Source: Catellatospora coxensis (GTDB lineage Bacteria; Actinomycetota; Actinomycetes; Mycobacteriales; Micromonosporaceae). Taken from it: a stretch of DNA of 55,415 nucleotides. The notes beneath the pieces are model-generated. The model was given only the letters and a program-made list of their open reading frames with translations, was not told the DNA's origin and made no database searches. This document shows positions 9,086-22,091 of the stretch, in pieces. The DNA is taken from NCBI RefSeq assembly GCF_016862635.1, contig NZ_BONI01000064.1:1-55415 (forward strand), read 5' to 3'. Made by a program: the position numbers and the translations under genes. Within the stretch, counting starts at the first letter, position 1, and each line of letters opens with the position of its first letter.

Positions 9086-9727
9086 TCAGAGCCGCGGGCC
9101 GCCGAGTACCCGCACAGCGAGGACCGCAGCTTGGGTGCGGCGTTCCAGGCCCAGCTTGGCCAGGATGCTGGTGACATAATTCTTGATCGTCTTCTCGGCC
9201 AGGAACATCTTGTCGGCGATCTCGTGGTTGGTCAGACCGTCGGCGATGTGGCCGAGGATGCGCCGCTCCTGCTCGGTGAGCTGTGCCAGCTCCGGCGGAG
9301 TGCGCACGCCACGGCGGATGCGTTGCAGGACCTGCGCGGTGACGGCAGGGTCGAGCAGCGACTGCCCGGCGGCGACGCGGCGCACGGCGTCCAGCAGATC
9401 GGTGCCGCGGATCTGTTTGAGGACATATCCGGCGGCGCCGGCCACGATCGCGGCGAACAGCGCCTCGTCGTCCTCGTACGACGTCAGGATCAGCCCCTGG
9501 ATGCGGGGATCTGTCGAGCGGATGTCGCGGCAGACGTCGATGCCGTTGCCGTCGGGCAGCCGGGCGTCGAGGATCGCGACGTCGGGGTGCATCGCGGGAA
9601 TCAGCCGGGTGGCCTCGACAGCCGACCCGGACTCGCCGACGACTTCGATGTCGCCGGCTTGCTGCAGCAGGTCGATGAGCCCGCGGCGGACCACTTCGTG
9701 GTCGTCGAGGACGAAGACTCGGATCAT
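9086..9727 (-). CDS. DosR/DevR-like response regulator (NarL family), copy 1
   Basis: A 213-residue two-component regulator with an N-terminal receiver (D8, D9, phospho-acceptor D54 in ILDARLPDG, T82, K104) and a C-terminal LuxR-type helix-turn-helix (LTEQERRILGHIADGLTNHE, then LAEKTIKNYVTSILAKLGLE). It is very close to the second regulator at 20323 (same length, same D54 context and recognition-helix segment). In mycobacteria such proteins bind DosR boxes and switch on dormancy genes under hypoxia or NO. No kinase gene adjoins this copy; the kinase at 18647 is the likely partner. It lies upstream of the ABC ATPase on the same strand, but a separate box lies between them. Confidence 0.93.
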   Translation of the reverse strand: MIRVFVLDDHEVVRRGLIDLLQQAGDIEVVGESGSAVEATRLIPAMHPDVAILDARLPDGNGIDVCRDIRSTDPRIQGLILTSYEDDEALFAAIVAGAAGYVLKQIRGTDLLDAVRRVAAGQSLLDPAVTAQVLQRIRRGVRTPPELAQLTEQERRILGHIADGLTNHEIADKMFLAEKTIKNYVTSILAKLGLERRTQAAVLAVRVLGGPRL

Positions 9728-9764
9728 GGCGGGTTCCTGTTCCGGCCGCCGGTGCTCAGGCGGG

Positions 9765-10769
9765 TCACTGGTCGGTCTGGTCGATGGTGGCGGTGGCGTC
9801 GAACGGCAGCCGTGGCGTGTGTCCCGGCAGGGCGTGCTCGGGGTCGGCGACGCCCAGGCGCAGCACGAGGTAGGGATACGCGAGGTTGGACAGGATGCGG
9901 CGCATCATGGCGCGGGTGCCGTCGATCTCGATGACCTGGCTGAAGGGCAGCACGGCCAGCCCTTGCACGGTGGCGTGCAGCCACACCGCCGACAGGGCCT
10001 GACCGGCCCGCAGCCACGCGGCGCGGTCGTCCTCGCTGCCGAACAAAACGACGTAGGTCGAGGCCTTGTCGTGGCCGCCGCCGACCGTGAGGGTGCCGCG
10101 GGTGCCGAAATCGCGCTCACCGACGTCGGTCTCGGGCCGCCGGTCGGGGATCACCTCGGGAGGTAGCCCGGTGCCGGCGGGCCGTCCGGGGCCGGTCCAC
10201 CGGTGGGTCTCGGCGAGGACGGCGGGTTCGGCCGCGGCGGCGTCCTCGGCGTGCGAGACCGCGACAACGAGGTCGGTGACCTGGTCCGGGGTCAGCCGGT
10301 GCAGGTGGACGCCGACAGCGTCGGCGATCCGGCGCAGCTGCTCGACTTGCTCTGCGGTGACCGGGACGTCGACGGTGGGTCGTCGGTCGGTGTGCCGCAG
10401 CTGCAGGGCCTGCACAAGTCGCATCGCGTGCGCGGTCACGGGAATGTCGCCCGTGATGGTGACGGTCGCCAGATGCTCCGGCCGGGCCGGGTCGGGCAGC
10501 GGGCGTACGGCGACGTCGTAACCCTGGGCGTGCAGGGCAGCCTGGGCGTGGTGCAGGGCTGCCCCGCAGCTGAGCAGCAGCATCCGCTCGTCGGGGTCGG
10601 TGCCGGGCAGCGCGCGCGTGGTGTCGGAGTACAGGTCGAGCCGATCGGGGTGGATCTGCCAGTGCCAGGGCTGGGTGTTGTGGATCGAGGGCGCGCGCCG
10701 CGCCGCGTCAGCGGCCTCGGCGTAGGCCGCCGCCACAGGACGGCGGTGCTCGCCAGCGAGCGTGGTCAT
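9765..10769 (-). CDS. Acg-type nitroreductase-fold protein
   Basis: A 334-residue Acg-family protein. Typical blocks are RRAPSIHNTQPWHWQ near residue 29, LLLSCGAALHHAQAALHAQG near 64, LRHTDRRPT near 124 and the C-terminal LSNLAYPYLVLRLGVA. It is the gene directly upstream of response regulator 1 (37 bp apart, same strand), so the two may be cotranscribed. DosR-like box D lies 81 bp before its start at 10769, which suggests that the regulator is itself under control of the regulon. Enzymatic role unknown. Confidence 0.87.
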   Translation of the reverse strand: MTTLAGEHRRPVAAAYAEAADAARRAPSIHNTQPWHWQIHPDRLDLYSDTTRALPGTDPDERMLLLSCGAALHHAQAALHAQGYDVAVRPLPDPARPEHLATVTITGDIPVTAHAMRLVQALQLRHTDRRPTVDVPVTAEQVEQLRRIADAVGVHLHRLTPDQVTDLVVAVSHAEDAAAAEPAVLAETHRWTGPGRPAGTGLPPEVIPDRRPETDVGERDFGTRGTLTVGGGHDKASTYVVLFGSEDDRAAWLRAGQALSAVWLHATVQGLAVLPFSQVIEIDGTRAMMRRILSNLAYPYLVLRLGVADPEHALPGHTPRLPFDATATIDQTDQ

Positions 10770-10849
10770 CGTCTGCCTCCAAGAAGTCGTCTCGTCCAGT
10801 GCACCCTGTGTGCCTGGGGCGAGGCCAGGAGCTTAGGGTCCTTCCAGCC

Positions 10850-10863
10850 GGGACTTTCGGCCC
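10850..10863. promoter_or_regulatory. DosR-like box D (GGGACTTTCGGCCC)
   Basis: Identical in all 14 bases to box F at 14528. It lies 81 bp before the Acg-type gene that precedes response regulator 1. Confidence 0.7.
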
Positions 10864-10904
10864 TGCCAACGATTTACCGGCGGGCCGGACCACGTGCCGC
10901 GCAT

Positions 10905-11125
10905 CGGCGGTATCCGGTTGCAGGAGCGTCTCGCTGGCCCAGCCCAGATGCGCCAGGGCAACGCGGGCGTGGAAGACGGCCGCACCGCATGACGGGCGCA
11001 GCGCCCCGCCCGTCGGGATCGGCGATGGGCAGCTGCCGGCCCGGGTCGGCGTAGACGTCGATGGTGTCGATGCCGAGACGGAATCGTCACGGCTGGGTGT
11101 CGCACCGGCGCGTCAGCCACGGCCA
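10905..11125 (-). pseudogene. Decayed Acg-type nitroreductase fragment
   Basis: On the reverse strand one frame reads DTQP, a TGA stop, then RFRLGIDTIDVYADPGRQLP and IADPDGR; another frame continues SCGAAVFHARVALAHLGWAS. Together they reproduce the NTQPWRF and CGAALHHAR blocks of the intact neighbours, with the conserved Trp codon turned into a stop and at least two frameshifts. Both ends of the protein are missing. It sits directly after the universal stress protein at 11132, the same pairing seen at 21098-23030. Confidence 0.75.
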
Positions 11126-11131
11126 GCGCAG

Positions 11132-12004
11132 TCAGCGGATGACGGCCACCGGGCAGTGGGCGTGGTGCAACAACGCCTGACTGACCGAGTTCAGCAGCAC
11201 GCCCGCGGCGCCGGCGTGCCCTCGGCTGCCGACCACGACGAGCCCGGCCTCGGCGGACTCGCGGACCAGCGCGGAGCCCGTCGCCGTGGTGCGGATCAGC
11301 CGCCGGACCACCCGCACCTGGGGGTAGCGGTGCCGCGCTGCGGCCAACGCGCCATCGAGCAGCAGCTGAGCTGCGACCTCCGGTGCCGACGGGTCGTGCT
11401 CGCCGCACGGATCACCGCCAGGCGCATCCGTCGACGCCCAGCAGTGCACTGCCACCAGCTCGACGCCGCGCGCGTGGGCGTGCTCGAACGCTGCCTCGAC
11501 AACCTCGGCGCCGGCCGGCGCGGCGTCGACGCCGATCAGGACCGGGGCGTCGGCTGCGGGCCGCCCGTGCCCAGGTGGGCGGATGACGAGCACGGGACTG
11601 TGCGTGTGGGCGGCGACCTGTGCGCTGACCGAGCCCAGCAGCAGCTCGGTGAAACCACCGACGCCGCGGCAGCCGACCACGGTCAGCCGTGCGGTCCGGG
11701 ACGCCTCGATGAGCGCCGGCGCGGGATGGCCGACGACGACACGGGTGTCGACGTCCAGGCCGTCGTGCGCGCCGCGCAGCCGGGCGGCCTGCCGTTCGAG
11801 CAGGTCCCGTGCTTCGGGCAGGGCCGCGGCGTAGGCGTTGAGCCACGGGCTGGGCCCGAACGCCGGCGGGCTGGCGAACGCGTGCACCAGGCTCAGGCCG
11901 CAGCCGGCCCGGCGGGCCTCGGCGAGCGCGGCCTCGACGGCCGGGGCGGTGCCGGACAGGTCGTCGACTCCGACCAGCACCCGCCCCGTGACGTCCATGG
12001 ACAT
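11132..12004 (-). CDS. Tandem universal stress protein (two UspA domains)
   Basis: A 290-residue cytosolic protein with two UspA domains (about 5-145 and 152-290). Each has an N-terminal VGVD strand and a C-terminal nucleotide-binding signature: [20 protein letters not shown] in the first, GSRGHAGAAGVLLNSVSQAL in the second. The second departs from the usual G-x9-G-S by having N before S. A GGAAGGGGGG stretch precedes the ATG at 12004. It lies 30 bp downstream of phosphoketolase on the same strand and is probably cotranscribed from the box-carrying promoter there. Members in mycobacteria bind ATP and help adaptation to hypoxia. Confidence 0.93.
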   Translation of the reverse strand: MSMDVTGRVLVGVDDLSGTAPAVEAALAEARRAGCGLSLVHAFASPPAFGPSPWLNAYAAALPEARDLLERQAARLRGAHDGLDVDTRVVVGHPAPALIEASRTARLTVVGCRGVGGFTELLLGSVSAQVAAHTHSPVLVIRPPGHGRPAADAPVLIGVDAAPAGAEVVEAAFEHAHARGVELVAVHCWASTDAPGGDPCGEHDPSAPEVAAQLLLDGALAAARHRYPQVRVVRRLIRTTATGSALVRESAEAGLVVVGSRGHAGAAGVLLNSVSQALLHHAHCPVAVIR

Positions 12005-12034
12005 GATGTCCCCCCTTCCTCGGTGACGGCCGGT

Positions 12035-14395
12035 TCAGCGGCGCGTCGGGGTCCAGTCGCGGATCTCGGGCAGGTCCTGGCCGGTCTCGCGAATGCAGGC
12101 GGCGTGCTCGGTGCGCTTGTCGACCATCGCCTGGCGCAGCGCGGCGGCCTTGCGGGCCAGGCCGGGCACCCGGTCGATGACGTCGACGACCAGGTGGAAC
12201 CGGTCCATGTCGTTGCGGACCAGCATGTCGAACGGTGTGGTGGTGGTGCCTTCCTCCTTGTAGCCGCGCACGTGCAGGTGCTCGTGTCCGCGGCGGCGGT
12301 AGGTCAGCCGGTGGATCAGCCACGGGTAGCCGTGATAGGCGAACACGACGGGCCGGTCGGTGGTGAAGATGGCGTCGTACTCGGCGTCGGGCAGCCCGTG
12401 CGGGTGCTCGGTCTGCGGCTGCAGCCGCATCAGGTCGACGACGTTCACCACGCGTACCCGCAGCTCGGGCAGGTGCTCGCGCAGCAGGTCCGCGGCGGCG
12501 AGGATCTCCATGGTGGGCACGTCGCCGGCGGCGGCGAGCACGACGTCGGGGTCGCCGCCGTCGTCGGCTGCCCAGGGCCAGATGCCCAGGCCGCGGGTGC
12601 AGTGCGCGACGGCCTCGTCGATGTCGAGGAACGTCGGCGCGGGCTGCTTGCCGGCCACGACGACGTTGATGTAGTCGCGGCTGCGCAGGCAGTGATCGGC
12701 CACGCTGAGCAGGGTGTTGGCGTCCGGGGGCAGGTACACGCGGATGACGTCGGCTTTCTTGTTGACGACGTGGTCGATGAAGCCGGGGTCCTGGTGGGAG
12801 AACCCGTTGTGGTCCTGGCGCCACACGTGCGAGGTCAGCAGGTAGTTCAGCGACGGGATCGGCTTGCGCCAGTCCAGTTCGCGGGTGACCTTCAGCCATT
12901 TGGCGTGCTGGTTGAGCATCGAGTCGACGATGTGGACGAACGCCTCGTAGCAGGAGAACAGGCCGTGCCGGCCGGTGAGCAGGTAGCCTTCCAGCCAGCC
13001 CTGGCAGGTGTGCTCGGAAAGGATCTCCATGACCCGTCCGTGCGGGTCGAGGTGCAGGTCGGTGTCGACGGTGCGGGCGTGCCAGGCCTTGCCGGTGACG
13101 TCGAGGACGGCGCCGAGCCGGTTGGACTCGGTCTCGTCGGGGCCGACGATCCGGAAGTTGCGGTAGGCGGCGTTGGCGGCCATCACGTCGCGGACCCAGG
13201 AGCCCAGCACTCTGGTCGGTTCGGCAAGCGGGCCCGGCTTGACGGCGTACGTCCGGAAGTCGGGCAGTTCCAGGTCGCGGACCAGACGGCCGCCGTTGGT
13301 GTGCGGGTTGGCGCCCATGCGCAGCTGCCCGGTCGGCAGCCAGCCGACGACCTCCGGGCGTGGCGCGCCGGTGGCGTCGAACAGCTCGTCAGGCCGGTAG
13401 GAGCGCATCCAGTCGGCGAGCATGGCCAGGTGGTCGGTGTCGTCGCGGGCGGCCGACAGCGGCACCTGGTGGGCTCGCCAGGTGCCCTCGACCGGCAGGC
13501 CGTCGACCTGCTTCGGGCCGGTCCAGCCCTTCGGCGTGCGCAGCACGATCATCGGCCAGCGCGGCCGGTCGGCGAGCTCGCCGGTGCGTGCGGCGGCCCG
13601 GATCGCGGCGATCTCATCGCAGACCGTGTCGAGGGTCGCGGCCAGCAGCTGGTGCACCGTGGCCGGGTCGTCGCCTTCGACCAGGTAGGGCTTGTGGCCG
13701 TAGCCGGTCAGCAGCGCGGTCAGCTCGTCGTCGGAAAGCCGGGCCAGCACCGTCGGGTTGGCGATCTTGTAGCCGTTGAGGTGCAGGATCGGCAGCACCG
13801 CCCCGTCGCCGACCGGGTCGAGGAACTTGTTGGAGTGCCACGACGCGGCCAGGGGGCCGGTCTCGGCCTCGCCGTCGCCGATGACGCACGCGACGAGCAG
13901 GTCGGGATTGTCCAGTGCGGCACCGTAGGCGTGGGAGAGGCTGTAGCCGAGCTCCCCGCCCTCGTGGATGGAGCCGGGGGTCTCCGGCGCGACGTGGCTG
14001 GGGATGCCGCCGGGAAACGAGAACTGACGGAACAGCCGGCCCATGCCTCGCTCGTCGAGGCTGACGTGCGGATACGTCTCGCTGTAGGTGCCCTCCAGCC
14101 AGGTGTTGGCGACCAGGCCGGGGCCGCCGTGGCCGGGACCGGTGATGTAGATGGTCTCCTGGCCGCGGGCGGCGATGATCCGGTTCAGGTGCGTGTAGAG
14201 GAGGTTCAGGCCGGGCGTGGTGCCCCAGTGCCCGAGCAGGCGCGGCTTGACATGTTCGGGCAGCAGCGGCTCGGTCAGCAGCGGGTTGGCCATCAGGTAG
14301 ATCTGCCCGACGGACAGGTAGTTGGCGGCTCGCCAGTGCGCGTCGATGCGTGCGAGCTCCTGCGCGCCCAGCGGGGCGCCCTGTGCGATATGCAT
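12035..14395 (-). CDS. xfp: Phosphoketolase (xylulose-5-P/fructose-6-P)
   Basis: A 786-residue thiamine-diphosphate enzyme that splits xylulose 5-phosphate or fructose 6-phosphate with phosphate into acetyl-phosphate and a shorter sugar phosphate. Visible are [11 protein letters not shown] near residue 79, the TPP-binding block [20 protein letters not shown] near 170, [16 protein letters not shown], and the C-terminal block with VDLMRLQP and [11 protein letters not shown]. The length is that of full enzymes. The start at 14395 (MHIAQGAP) lacks an evident ribosome site. The gene is divergent from the P-type ATPase, with two DosR-like boxes in between. Acetyl-phosphate formation would give ATP under low oxygen; the link to hypoxia comes from the boxes and is inferred. 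Confidence 0.96.
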   Translation of the reverse strand: MHIAQGAPLGAQELARIDAHWRAANYLSVGQIYLMANPLLTEPLLPEHVKPRLLGHWGTTPGLNLLYTHLNRIIAARGQETIYITGPGHGGPGLVANTWLEGTYSETYPHVSLDERGMGRLFRQFSFPGGIPSHVAPETPGSIHEGGELGYSLSHAYGAALDNPDLLVACVIGDGEAETGPLAASWHSNKFLDPVGDGAVLPILHLNGYKIANPTVLARLSDDELTALLTGYGHKPYLVEGDDPATVHQLLAATLDTVCDEIAAIRAAARTGELADRPRWPMIVLRTPKGWTGPKQVDGLPVEGTWRAHQVPLSAARDDTDHLAMLADWMRSYRPDELFDATGAPRPEVVGWLPTGQLRMGANPHTNGGRLVRDLELPDFRTYAVKPGPLAEPTRVLGSWVRDVMAANAAYRNFRIVGPDETESNRLGAVLDVTGKAWHARTVDTDLHLDPHGRVMEILSEHTCQGWLEGYLLTGRHGLFSCYEAFVHIVDSMLNQHAKWLKVTRELDWRKPIPSLNYLLTSHVWRQDHNGFSHQDPGFIDHVVNKKADVIRVYLPPDANTLLSVADHCLRSRDYINVVVAGKQPAPTFLDIDEAVAHCTRGLGIWPWAADDGGDPDVVLAAAGDVPTMEILAAADLLREHLPELRVRVVNVVDLMRLQPQTEHPHGLPDAEYDAIFTTDRPVVFAYHGYPWLIHRLTYRRRGHEHLHVRGYKEEGTTTTPFDMLVRNDMDRFHLVVDVIDRVPGLARKAAALRQAMVDKRTEHAACIRETGQDLPEIRDWTPTRR

Positions 14396-14454
14396 GTTCG
14401 TCAGCGTGACTGCTGTGACCGGTGGGGTGTAGGGGCTGCCTGCCCTGCCGGTTC

Positions 14455-14468
14455 GGGACCTTCGGCCC
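14455..14468. promoter_or_regulatory. DosR-like box E (GGGACCTTCGGCCC)
   Basis: First of two boxes in the 228-bp divergent region. It lies 60 bp before the phosphoketolase start and probably serves that side. Confidence 0.7.
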
Positions 14469-14527
14469 CCTCCGCGGCCTTCGGGCTGGCCGGGGACGGG
14501 GCACGCCGTCGGCGCGGTCACCAGGTC

Positions 14528-14541
14528 GGGACTTTCGGCCC
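14528..14541. promoter_or_regulatory. DosR-like box F (GGGACTTTCGGCCC)
   Basis: Second box in the divergent region, 83 bp before the P-type ATPase start. That distance matches boxes A to D, so it probably serves the ATPase side. Confidence 0.7.
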
Positions 14542-14623
14542 GGGCATCGTGCCCCAGGGGCCTGTGCGCGTCGGGGCGATCTGCTCTGTGCCGCAGGTAC
14601 GCGTCGGCGAGAGCCTTGGAACC

Positions 14624-17170
14624 ATGGCCCTCACCGAGACACCCGCCACATTCGCCGGGCAGAGGCTGGCCGGCCTCACCGCCGGCGAAGCCGGGGCACG
14701 GCTGGCGCAGGACGGCCCGAACGCCGTCGCGCCCCCACACCCGCCCCGTCTGCTGCGGCGGGTAGTGGCGCAGCTGGCCGACCCGCTCGTGTCGCTGCTG
14801 CTGGTAGCCGGGGCGGTGACCGGCATTCTCGGGGACTGGGCCGACACGGCGATCATCGCCGTGGTCGTGTGCCTCAACACCGCCATCGGGGTCGCGCAGC
14901 AGGTCCGCGCGGACAAGGCCGTGGCCGCGCTGGACACCCTCACCGCGCCGACCGCCCGGGTCACCCGCGACGGCGCCGAACTCGTCGTGCCCGCCGCCGA
15001 CCTGGTCCGCGGGGATGTGGTGCGGGTTGAGGCCGGGGACATCGTGCCCGCCGACCTGCTGCTGCACGACGCGCACCGGTGCCAGGCCGACGAAGCGGCC
15101 CTGACCGGTGAGTCCGTGCCCGTGACCCGCGACGCGGGCGACGAACTGTCCGCGGGCACGGTGCTGGTCACCGGCCGCGCCGCGGGCATCGTGGTCCGCA
15201 CCGGCGCGCGCAGCGCCCTGGGCCGCATCGCCGAGCTTGTCGCGACCACCCATGCCGGGCCGACCCCGCTGCAGAAGCGCCTCACCCGCCTCAGCCGCGT
15301 CCTGGGCGCGCTCGCGGTCGCGTTGTGCCTGGTCGTGTTCGCCGCAGGGCTGGCCGCAGGCAGGCCGCTGCTGTTGATGGCCCTGACCGCGGTCAGCCTG
15401 GTCGTCGCCGCGGTCCCGGAGTCGCTGCCCGCCGTGGTGACCCTTTCACTGGCGCTGGGCGCCCGACGGATGGCCCGCCGCCGGGCGATCCCACGCAACC
15501 TGCACGCGGTCGAGACGATGGGGTCGGTGACCGTCGTCGCGTCCGACAAGACCGGCACCATGACCGAGGGCCGTATGACCGTGCGCCGGGCCGTCACGCC
15601 CGGCGCCGACGTCGCGGTCACCGGCATCGGCTACGAACCCGCCGGGCGGATCTCCGGCACCGCCTCTCCGCTGCCGCAATCGTTGCTCGATCTGGCCCGC
15701 GCCGGAACGCTCTGCTCCGACGCGGCAGTCCTGGCACCGGCACCCGACCGGCCGGCCTGGACCGCAGTCGGCGACCCGCTCGAAGCCGCCCTGGTCACGT
15801 TCGGGGCTCGCTGCGGCCTGGACCCCGACGCGGTGCGGGCGAACGCTCCCCGCTGGGCTGAACACCCGTTCGATCAGGCCACCCGGCAGATGACCACCGT
15901 CCACCGCGACGGCGACACCTACCTGACCATCTGCAAGGGCGCACCCGAAAGCGTCCTCGGCGCGCCCGTGGTCGACCCGGCGGACCCGCACCTGGCCGCC
16001 ACCAGGCAGGCCGCCGCCGACCTGGCCGCCTCAGGTCTTCGCGTGCTCGCCATCGCAGCAGGCACCACCGCCGAGCCGACCAACCCGATCGCGCCCACCG
16101 GACTTCGGCCCCTCGGCGTCATCGGCATCGAAGACCCCCTGCGGCCCTCCGCCGCCACGACCGCCGCCGAGTTCACCCAGGCCGGCATCCGCCTCATGCT
16201 GATCACCGGTGACCACCCCGGCACCGCCGCGCACATCGCCGCCCAGGTCGGCATCTGGAACCCCGGCGACCCGATCGCCACCGGCGACCAGCCGGAGCAG
16301 GCCCACCGGGTGCGGGTGTTCGCCCGCACCCAGCCCGAGCAGAAACTCGACATCATCGCCGAACTGCAGCACCACGGCCACGTCGTGGCGATGACCGGCG
16401 ACGGCGTCAACGACGCCCCCGCGCTCACCCGCGCCGACATCGGCGTGGCCATGGGCGGCGGCACCGAGGTGGCCCGCCAGGCCGCCGACCTCGTCCTGGT
16501 CGACGACAACCTTGCCACGGTCGGCCACGCCGTGGCCGAAGGCCGCCGCGTGTACGACAACATCCGCCGCTTCCTGCGCTACGGCCTGGCGGGCGGGGCC
16601 GCCGAACTGGCCGTCATGCTCATCGGCCCGCTGCTCGGATTGGGCCTGCCCCTGCTGCCCGGCCAGATCCTGTGGATCAACTTGCTCACCCACGGCCTGC
16701 CCGGCGTCGCACTCGGCGCCGAACCCGCCGAACCCGATGTGCTGCGCCGCCCGCCTCGCCCACCGGACGAGCAGATCCTCGGTGACGGCCTGCTGCGCGA
16801 CGTCCTGGCCCTCGGCGCGCTGCTGACCGCCGTCACCCTCGGCACCGGCCTGTATGCCGCCGCCGCCGGCTGGCCGTGGCAGAGCATGGTCTTCGTCGTG
16901 CTCGGCCTCGCACAGCTCGGCATCGCCCTGGCATCACGCGCCACCCGACCCCGCGGGACCCGCTGGGCCAACCCTGGCCTGCTTGCCGCCGTGGCCCTGT
17001 CCGCACTCGCCCAGCTTGCCGCAGTCGCGATCCCGGCCCTGCGCGCCCTGCTCGGCACAGCACCGCTCAACGCCACCCAGCTCGCCTTCTGCGCCGCGGC
17101 CGCCCTGCTGCCCGGGACGCTCGCGCTCATCTGGCGGACAGCCCGCCGGCGCCGCCGCAACCGTCGATAA
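14624..17170 (+). CDS. P-type cation-transporting ATPase (P2, CtpF-like)
   Basis: An 848-residue membrane pump. It has an N-terminal cation-ATPase domain, the actuator motif [11 protein letters not shown], the TM4 motif VPESLPA, the phosphorylation site [10 protein letters not shown], the nucleotide-binding motif CKGAPESVL and the hinge [11 protein letters not shown], followed by C-terminal helices. No heavy-metal CPC motif is present in TM4, so it belongs with Ca2+/Mg2+/Na+-type pumps rather than copper or zinc exporters. The mycobacterial homologue of this type, CtpF, is part of the DosR regulon, which agrees with box F 83 bp upstream. The ATG at 14624 begins a protein of normal family length. 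The following stress protein starts 22 bp after the stop and is probably cotranscribed. Confidence 0.93.
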   Translation: MALTETPATFAGQRLAGLTAGEAGARLAQDGPNAVAPPHPPRLLRRVVAQLADPLVSLLLVAGAVTGILGDWADTAIIAVVVCLNTAIGVAQQVRADKAVAALDTLTAPTARVTRDGAELVVPAADLVRGDVVRVEAGDIVPADLLLHDAHRCQADEAALTGESVPVTRDAGDELSAGTVLVTGRAAGIVVRTGARSALGRIAELVATTHAGPTPLQKRLTRLSRVLGALAVALCLVVFAAGLAAGRPLLLMALTAVSLVVAAVPESLPAVVTLSLALGARRMARRRAIPRNLHAVETMGSVTVVASDKTGTMTEGRMTVRRAVTPGADVAVTGIGYEPAGRISGTASPLPQSLLDLARAGTLCSDAAVLAPAPDRPAWTAVGDPLEAALVTFGARCGLDPDAVRANAPRWAEHPFDQATRQMTTVHRDGDTYLTICKGAPESVLGAPVVDPADPHLAATRQAAADLAASGLRVLAIAAGTTAEPTNPIAPTGLRPLGVIGIEDPLRPSAATTAAEFTQAGIRLMLITGDHPGTAAHIAAQVGIWNPGDPIATGDQPEQAHRVRVFARTQPEQKLDIIAELQHHGHVVAMTGDGVNDAPALTRADIGVAMGGGTEVARQAADLVLVDDNLATVGHAVAEGRRVYDNIRRFLRYGLAGGAAELAVMLIGPLLGLGLPLLPGQILWINLLTHGLPGVALGAEPAEPDVLRRPPRPPDEQILGDGLLRDVLALGALLTAVTLGTGLYAAAAGWPWQSMVFVVLGLAQLGIALASRATRPRGTRWANPGLLAAVALSALAQLAAVAIPALRALLGTAPLNATQLAFCAAAALLPGTLALIWRTARRRRRNRR

Positions 17171-17192
17171 TCCATACGGACAGGAGCCACTC

Positions 17193-18092
17193 ATGGACAG
17201 CCAGGAACGGCAGACACGGCGTGACATCGTGGTGGGCGTCGACGGGTCAGCCGCCGCGCTGTCGGCTGTGCGGCTCGCCGCGCATGAGGCAGCCCGCCGC
17301 GGCCGCAACCTGCGGATCGTGCACGCGTTCATCTGGCCGCTGATGCACGTCAACGTCGGCGCATCGCAGGCCGTGCCCGAAGGCGGCCTACAACACGACG
17401 CCGAACGCCTGCTCGCCGAAGCCGCCGCGACCGCCACCGCGGCGCAGCCGGACGTCACCGCTGTGACCGACCTCGTCACCGGCGCCCCCGCGGCGGTGCT
17501 CCTGACCGCCGCACGCGACGCCGAACTGCTGGTCCTCGGCGACCGCGGCCTCGGTGGCTTCACCGGCCTGCTGCTGGGCTCGGTCGCCGTGCAGGTCACC
17601 GCACACAGCACCACACCGGTCCTCGTCGCCCGCGGTGAGCAACACGCAGGTGGCCCGATCGTGGTGGGCGTCGACGACTCGCCTGCCGGCGCGGCGGCGA
17701 TCGAGGCCGCGTTCGTCGCCGCGGAGCAGCAGCAAGCCGAACTGCTGGCCGTACGCACCTGGACCTACCCGGCGATGGCCACGCTCTACACGCCGCCGGT
17801 GCCGGTCGACTGCGGACCGGTCGAGGACGCAGAGAGGCTCGTCCTGGCCGACGCCTTGGCCGCATCTTCGGCGCGCCACCCCAAGGTCGAGGTGCGTGAG
17901 CAGCTGGTATGCGGCCGGCCCGGTCGCACGCTCGTGCAGTTCAGCGAGCTGGCGCAGCTGATCGTCGTCGGCGCCAGAGGGCGCGGCGGATTCGCAGGTC
18001 TGCTACTGGGCTCGGTCAGCCAGCAGGTCCTGCACCACGCTGCCTGCCCCGTCCTGGTGGTTCCGGACCCGCGACAGGATCGCACGCCGTGA
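17193..18092 (+). CDS. Tandem universal stress protein (two UspA domains)
   Basis: A 299-residue protein. Domain 1 (about 10-150) ends with LGDRGLGGFTGLLLGSVAVQ, domain 2 (about 157-295) with [20 protein letters not shown]. Both fit the G-x2-G-x9-GS nucleotide-binding pattern, so both sites look intact. AGGAG lies seven bases before the ATG at 17193. It follows the P-type ATPase by 22 bp and precedes the CBS protein by 33 bp, giving an ATPase-Usp-CBS-kinase series on one strand that may be read from box F. Confidence 0.93.
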   Translation: MDSQERQTRRDIVVGVDGSAAALSAVRLAAHEAARRGRNLRIVHAFIWPLMHVNVGASQAVPEGGLQHDAERLLAEAAATATAAQPDVTAVTDLVTGAPAAVLLTAARDAELLVLGDRGLGGFTGLLLGSVAVQVTAHSTTPVLVARGEQHAGGPIVVGVDDSPAGAAAIEAAFVAAEQQQAELLAVRTWTYPAMATLYTPPVPVDCGPVEDAERLVLADALAASSARHPKVEVREQLVCGRPGRTLVQFSELAQLIVVGARGRGGFAGLLLGSVSQQVLHHAACPVLVVPDPRQDRTP

Positions 18093-18106
18093 CCGTTGTC
18101 GCCTGA

Positions 18107-20964
<2,858 letters not shown>

Positions 20965-21000
20965 ACCCGCATCGTCCACCTGCCCCGACTCGGCGGGGAA

Positions 21001-21014
21001 GGGACCAAAGACCC
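21001..21014. promoter_or_regulatory. DosR-like box G (GGGACCAAAGACCC)
   Basis: Lies between response regulator 2 (37 bp to its GTG) and the divergent Acg-type gene (84 bp to its ATG). The second distance matches the spacing of the other boxes, so activation of the Acg side is the simpler reading; repression or autoregulation of the regulator is possible. Confidence 0.65.
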
Positions 21015-21097
21015 CTCCGCAGACGGGACCCCCGCCCCTGCGGCGCCGGGCCCGCCGGCACTGACCTCGCCCGCTGCCGCGGGCGGACAGTGAAGTC

Positions 21098-22078
21098 ATG
21101 GCAGCAGACGAGACGAGCCGCGCACAGGCGCTGTACGACGCGGCCCGCACCGCGCTCGCCGCGCCGTCCATCTTCAACACCCAGCCGTGGCGCTGGCAGG
21201 CCGACACCGAGGTGCTGCGCCTGTACGCCGACCGCCGGCGTCAGCTGCCCACCGCCGACCCGCAGGGCCGGCTCCTGACCGTGAGTTGCGGGGCCGGCCT
21301 GCACCACGCCCGCACCGCCCTGGCCGCCGCCGGATACGAAGCCGGCGTGCGCGAACTGCCCGAACCCGCAGACCCGGACCTGCTCGCCGAGATCCGGATC
21401 ACCGGCCCGCACGAGCCTGCCCTGGCCGAACTGCAGGCCTTCGCCGCGATCACCCGCCGGCACACCGACCGGCGGCCGTTCACCACCCAGCCGGTCGCCG
21501 ACGCCACCTGCCGGGCACTGATCGCCGCCGGAGAAACACAGCACGCCCACGTCCACCTGGTCGGCCTCGAACAGGTCGCGGTTCTCGCCCTGGCCGCGGT
21601 CCGCGCCGGCGCCCTGCAGCTGTCCGACCCCGGCTATCTCGCGGAACTGGCCGACTGGACGCACCGGCCACCGTGGAGCGGCGAAGGCGTGTCCACCGAA
21701 TCGACCGTGCACGCAGTCCCGCGGCGGGTTCCGATCCGCGACTACGCGCCATTCGGCGGGCAGACCATGCACCCCGGCCGCGACACCGACGCCGGGGCCC
21801 GCTACCTGATGCTGTTCACCGACGAGGACACCCCTGCCGCCTGGCTGCACGCCGGACAGGCGCTGTCGGCGGTGCTGCTCACCGCGACCGTCCACGGTCT
21901 GGGCAGTGCCCCGATCAGCGACGTCACCGAAGTCCCCAACACCCGCGACGAACTGCGCCGCCTGCTGCCCGGACTCGGTGAGCCGCAGGTCTGCGTACGC
22001 GTCGGCTACGCGCAACCCCGCATGCCACCGCCGACCACGAGGCGGCCCTACGAAGAGTCCATCAACCTCGCACCCTGA
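21098..22078 (+). CDS. Acg-type nitroreductase-fold protein
   Basis: A 326-residue Acg-family protein with [15 protein letters not shown] near residue 24, [20 protein letters not shown] near 65, [13 protein letters not shown] near 124 and [18 protein letters not shown] at the C-terminus. It is the third intact member in the window. It is followed 13 bp later by a tandem universal stress protein, forming an Acg-Usp pair that ends at a perfect hairpin. Box G upstream suggests control by the DosR-like regulators. Biochemical role unproven for the family. Confidence 0.88.
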   Translation: MAADETSRAQALYDAARTALAAPSIFNTQPWRWQADTEVLRLYADRRRQLPTADPQGRLLTVSCGAGLHHARTALAAAGYEAGVRELPEPADPDLLAEIRITGPHEPALAELQAFAAITRRHTDRRPFTTQPVADATCRALIAAGETQHAHVHLVGLEQVAVLALAAVRAGALQLSDPGYLAELADWTHRPPWSGEGVSTESTVHAVPRRVPIRDYAPFGGQTMHPGRDTDAGARYLMLFTDEDTPAAWLHAGQALSAVLLTATVHGLGSAPISDVTEVPNTRDELRRLLPGLGEPQVCVRVGYAQPRMPPPTTRRPYEESINLAP

Positions 22079-22091
22079 ACAGGAGACCGAC

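Noticed and set aside
10799-14623. Huge upstream extension of the P-type ATPase frame (about 1270 extra codons)
   Set aside because: It is the antisense of the stress protein and phosphoketolase genes and shows no domain. GC-rich DNA keeps such frames open; the ATPase starts at 14624.
12035-15253. Extension of phosphoketolase upstream to 15253
   Set aside because: The added part overlaps the DosR-like boxes and the divergent ATPase and has no family similarity; ATG 14395 gives the normal length.
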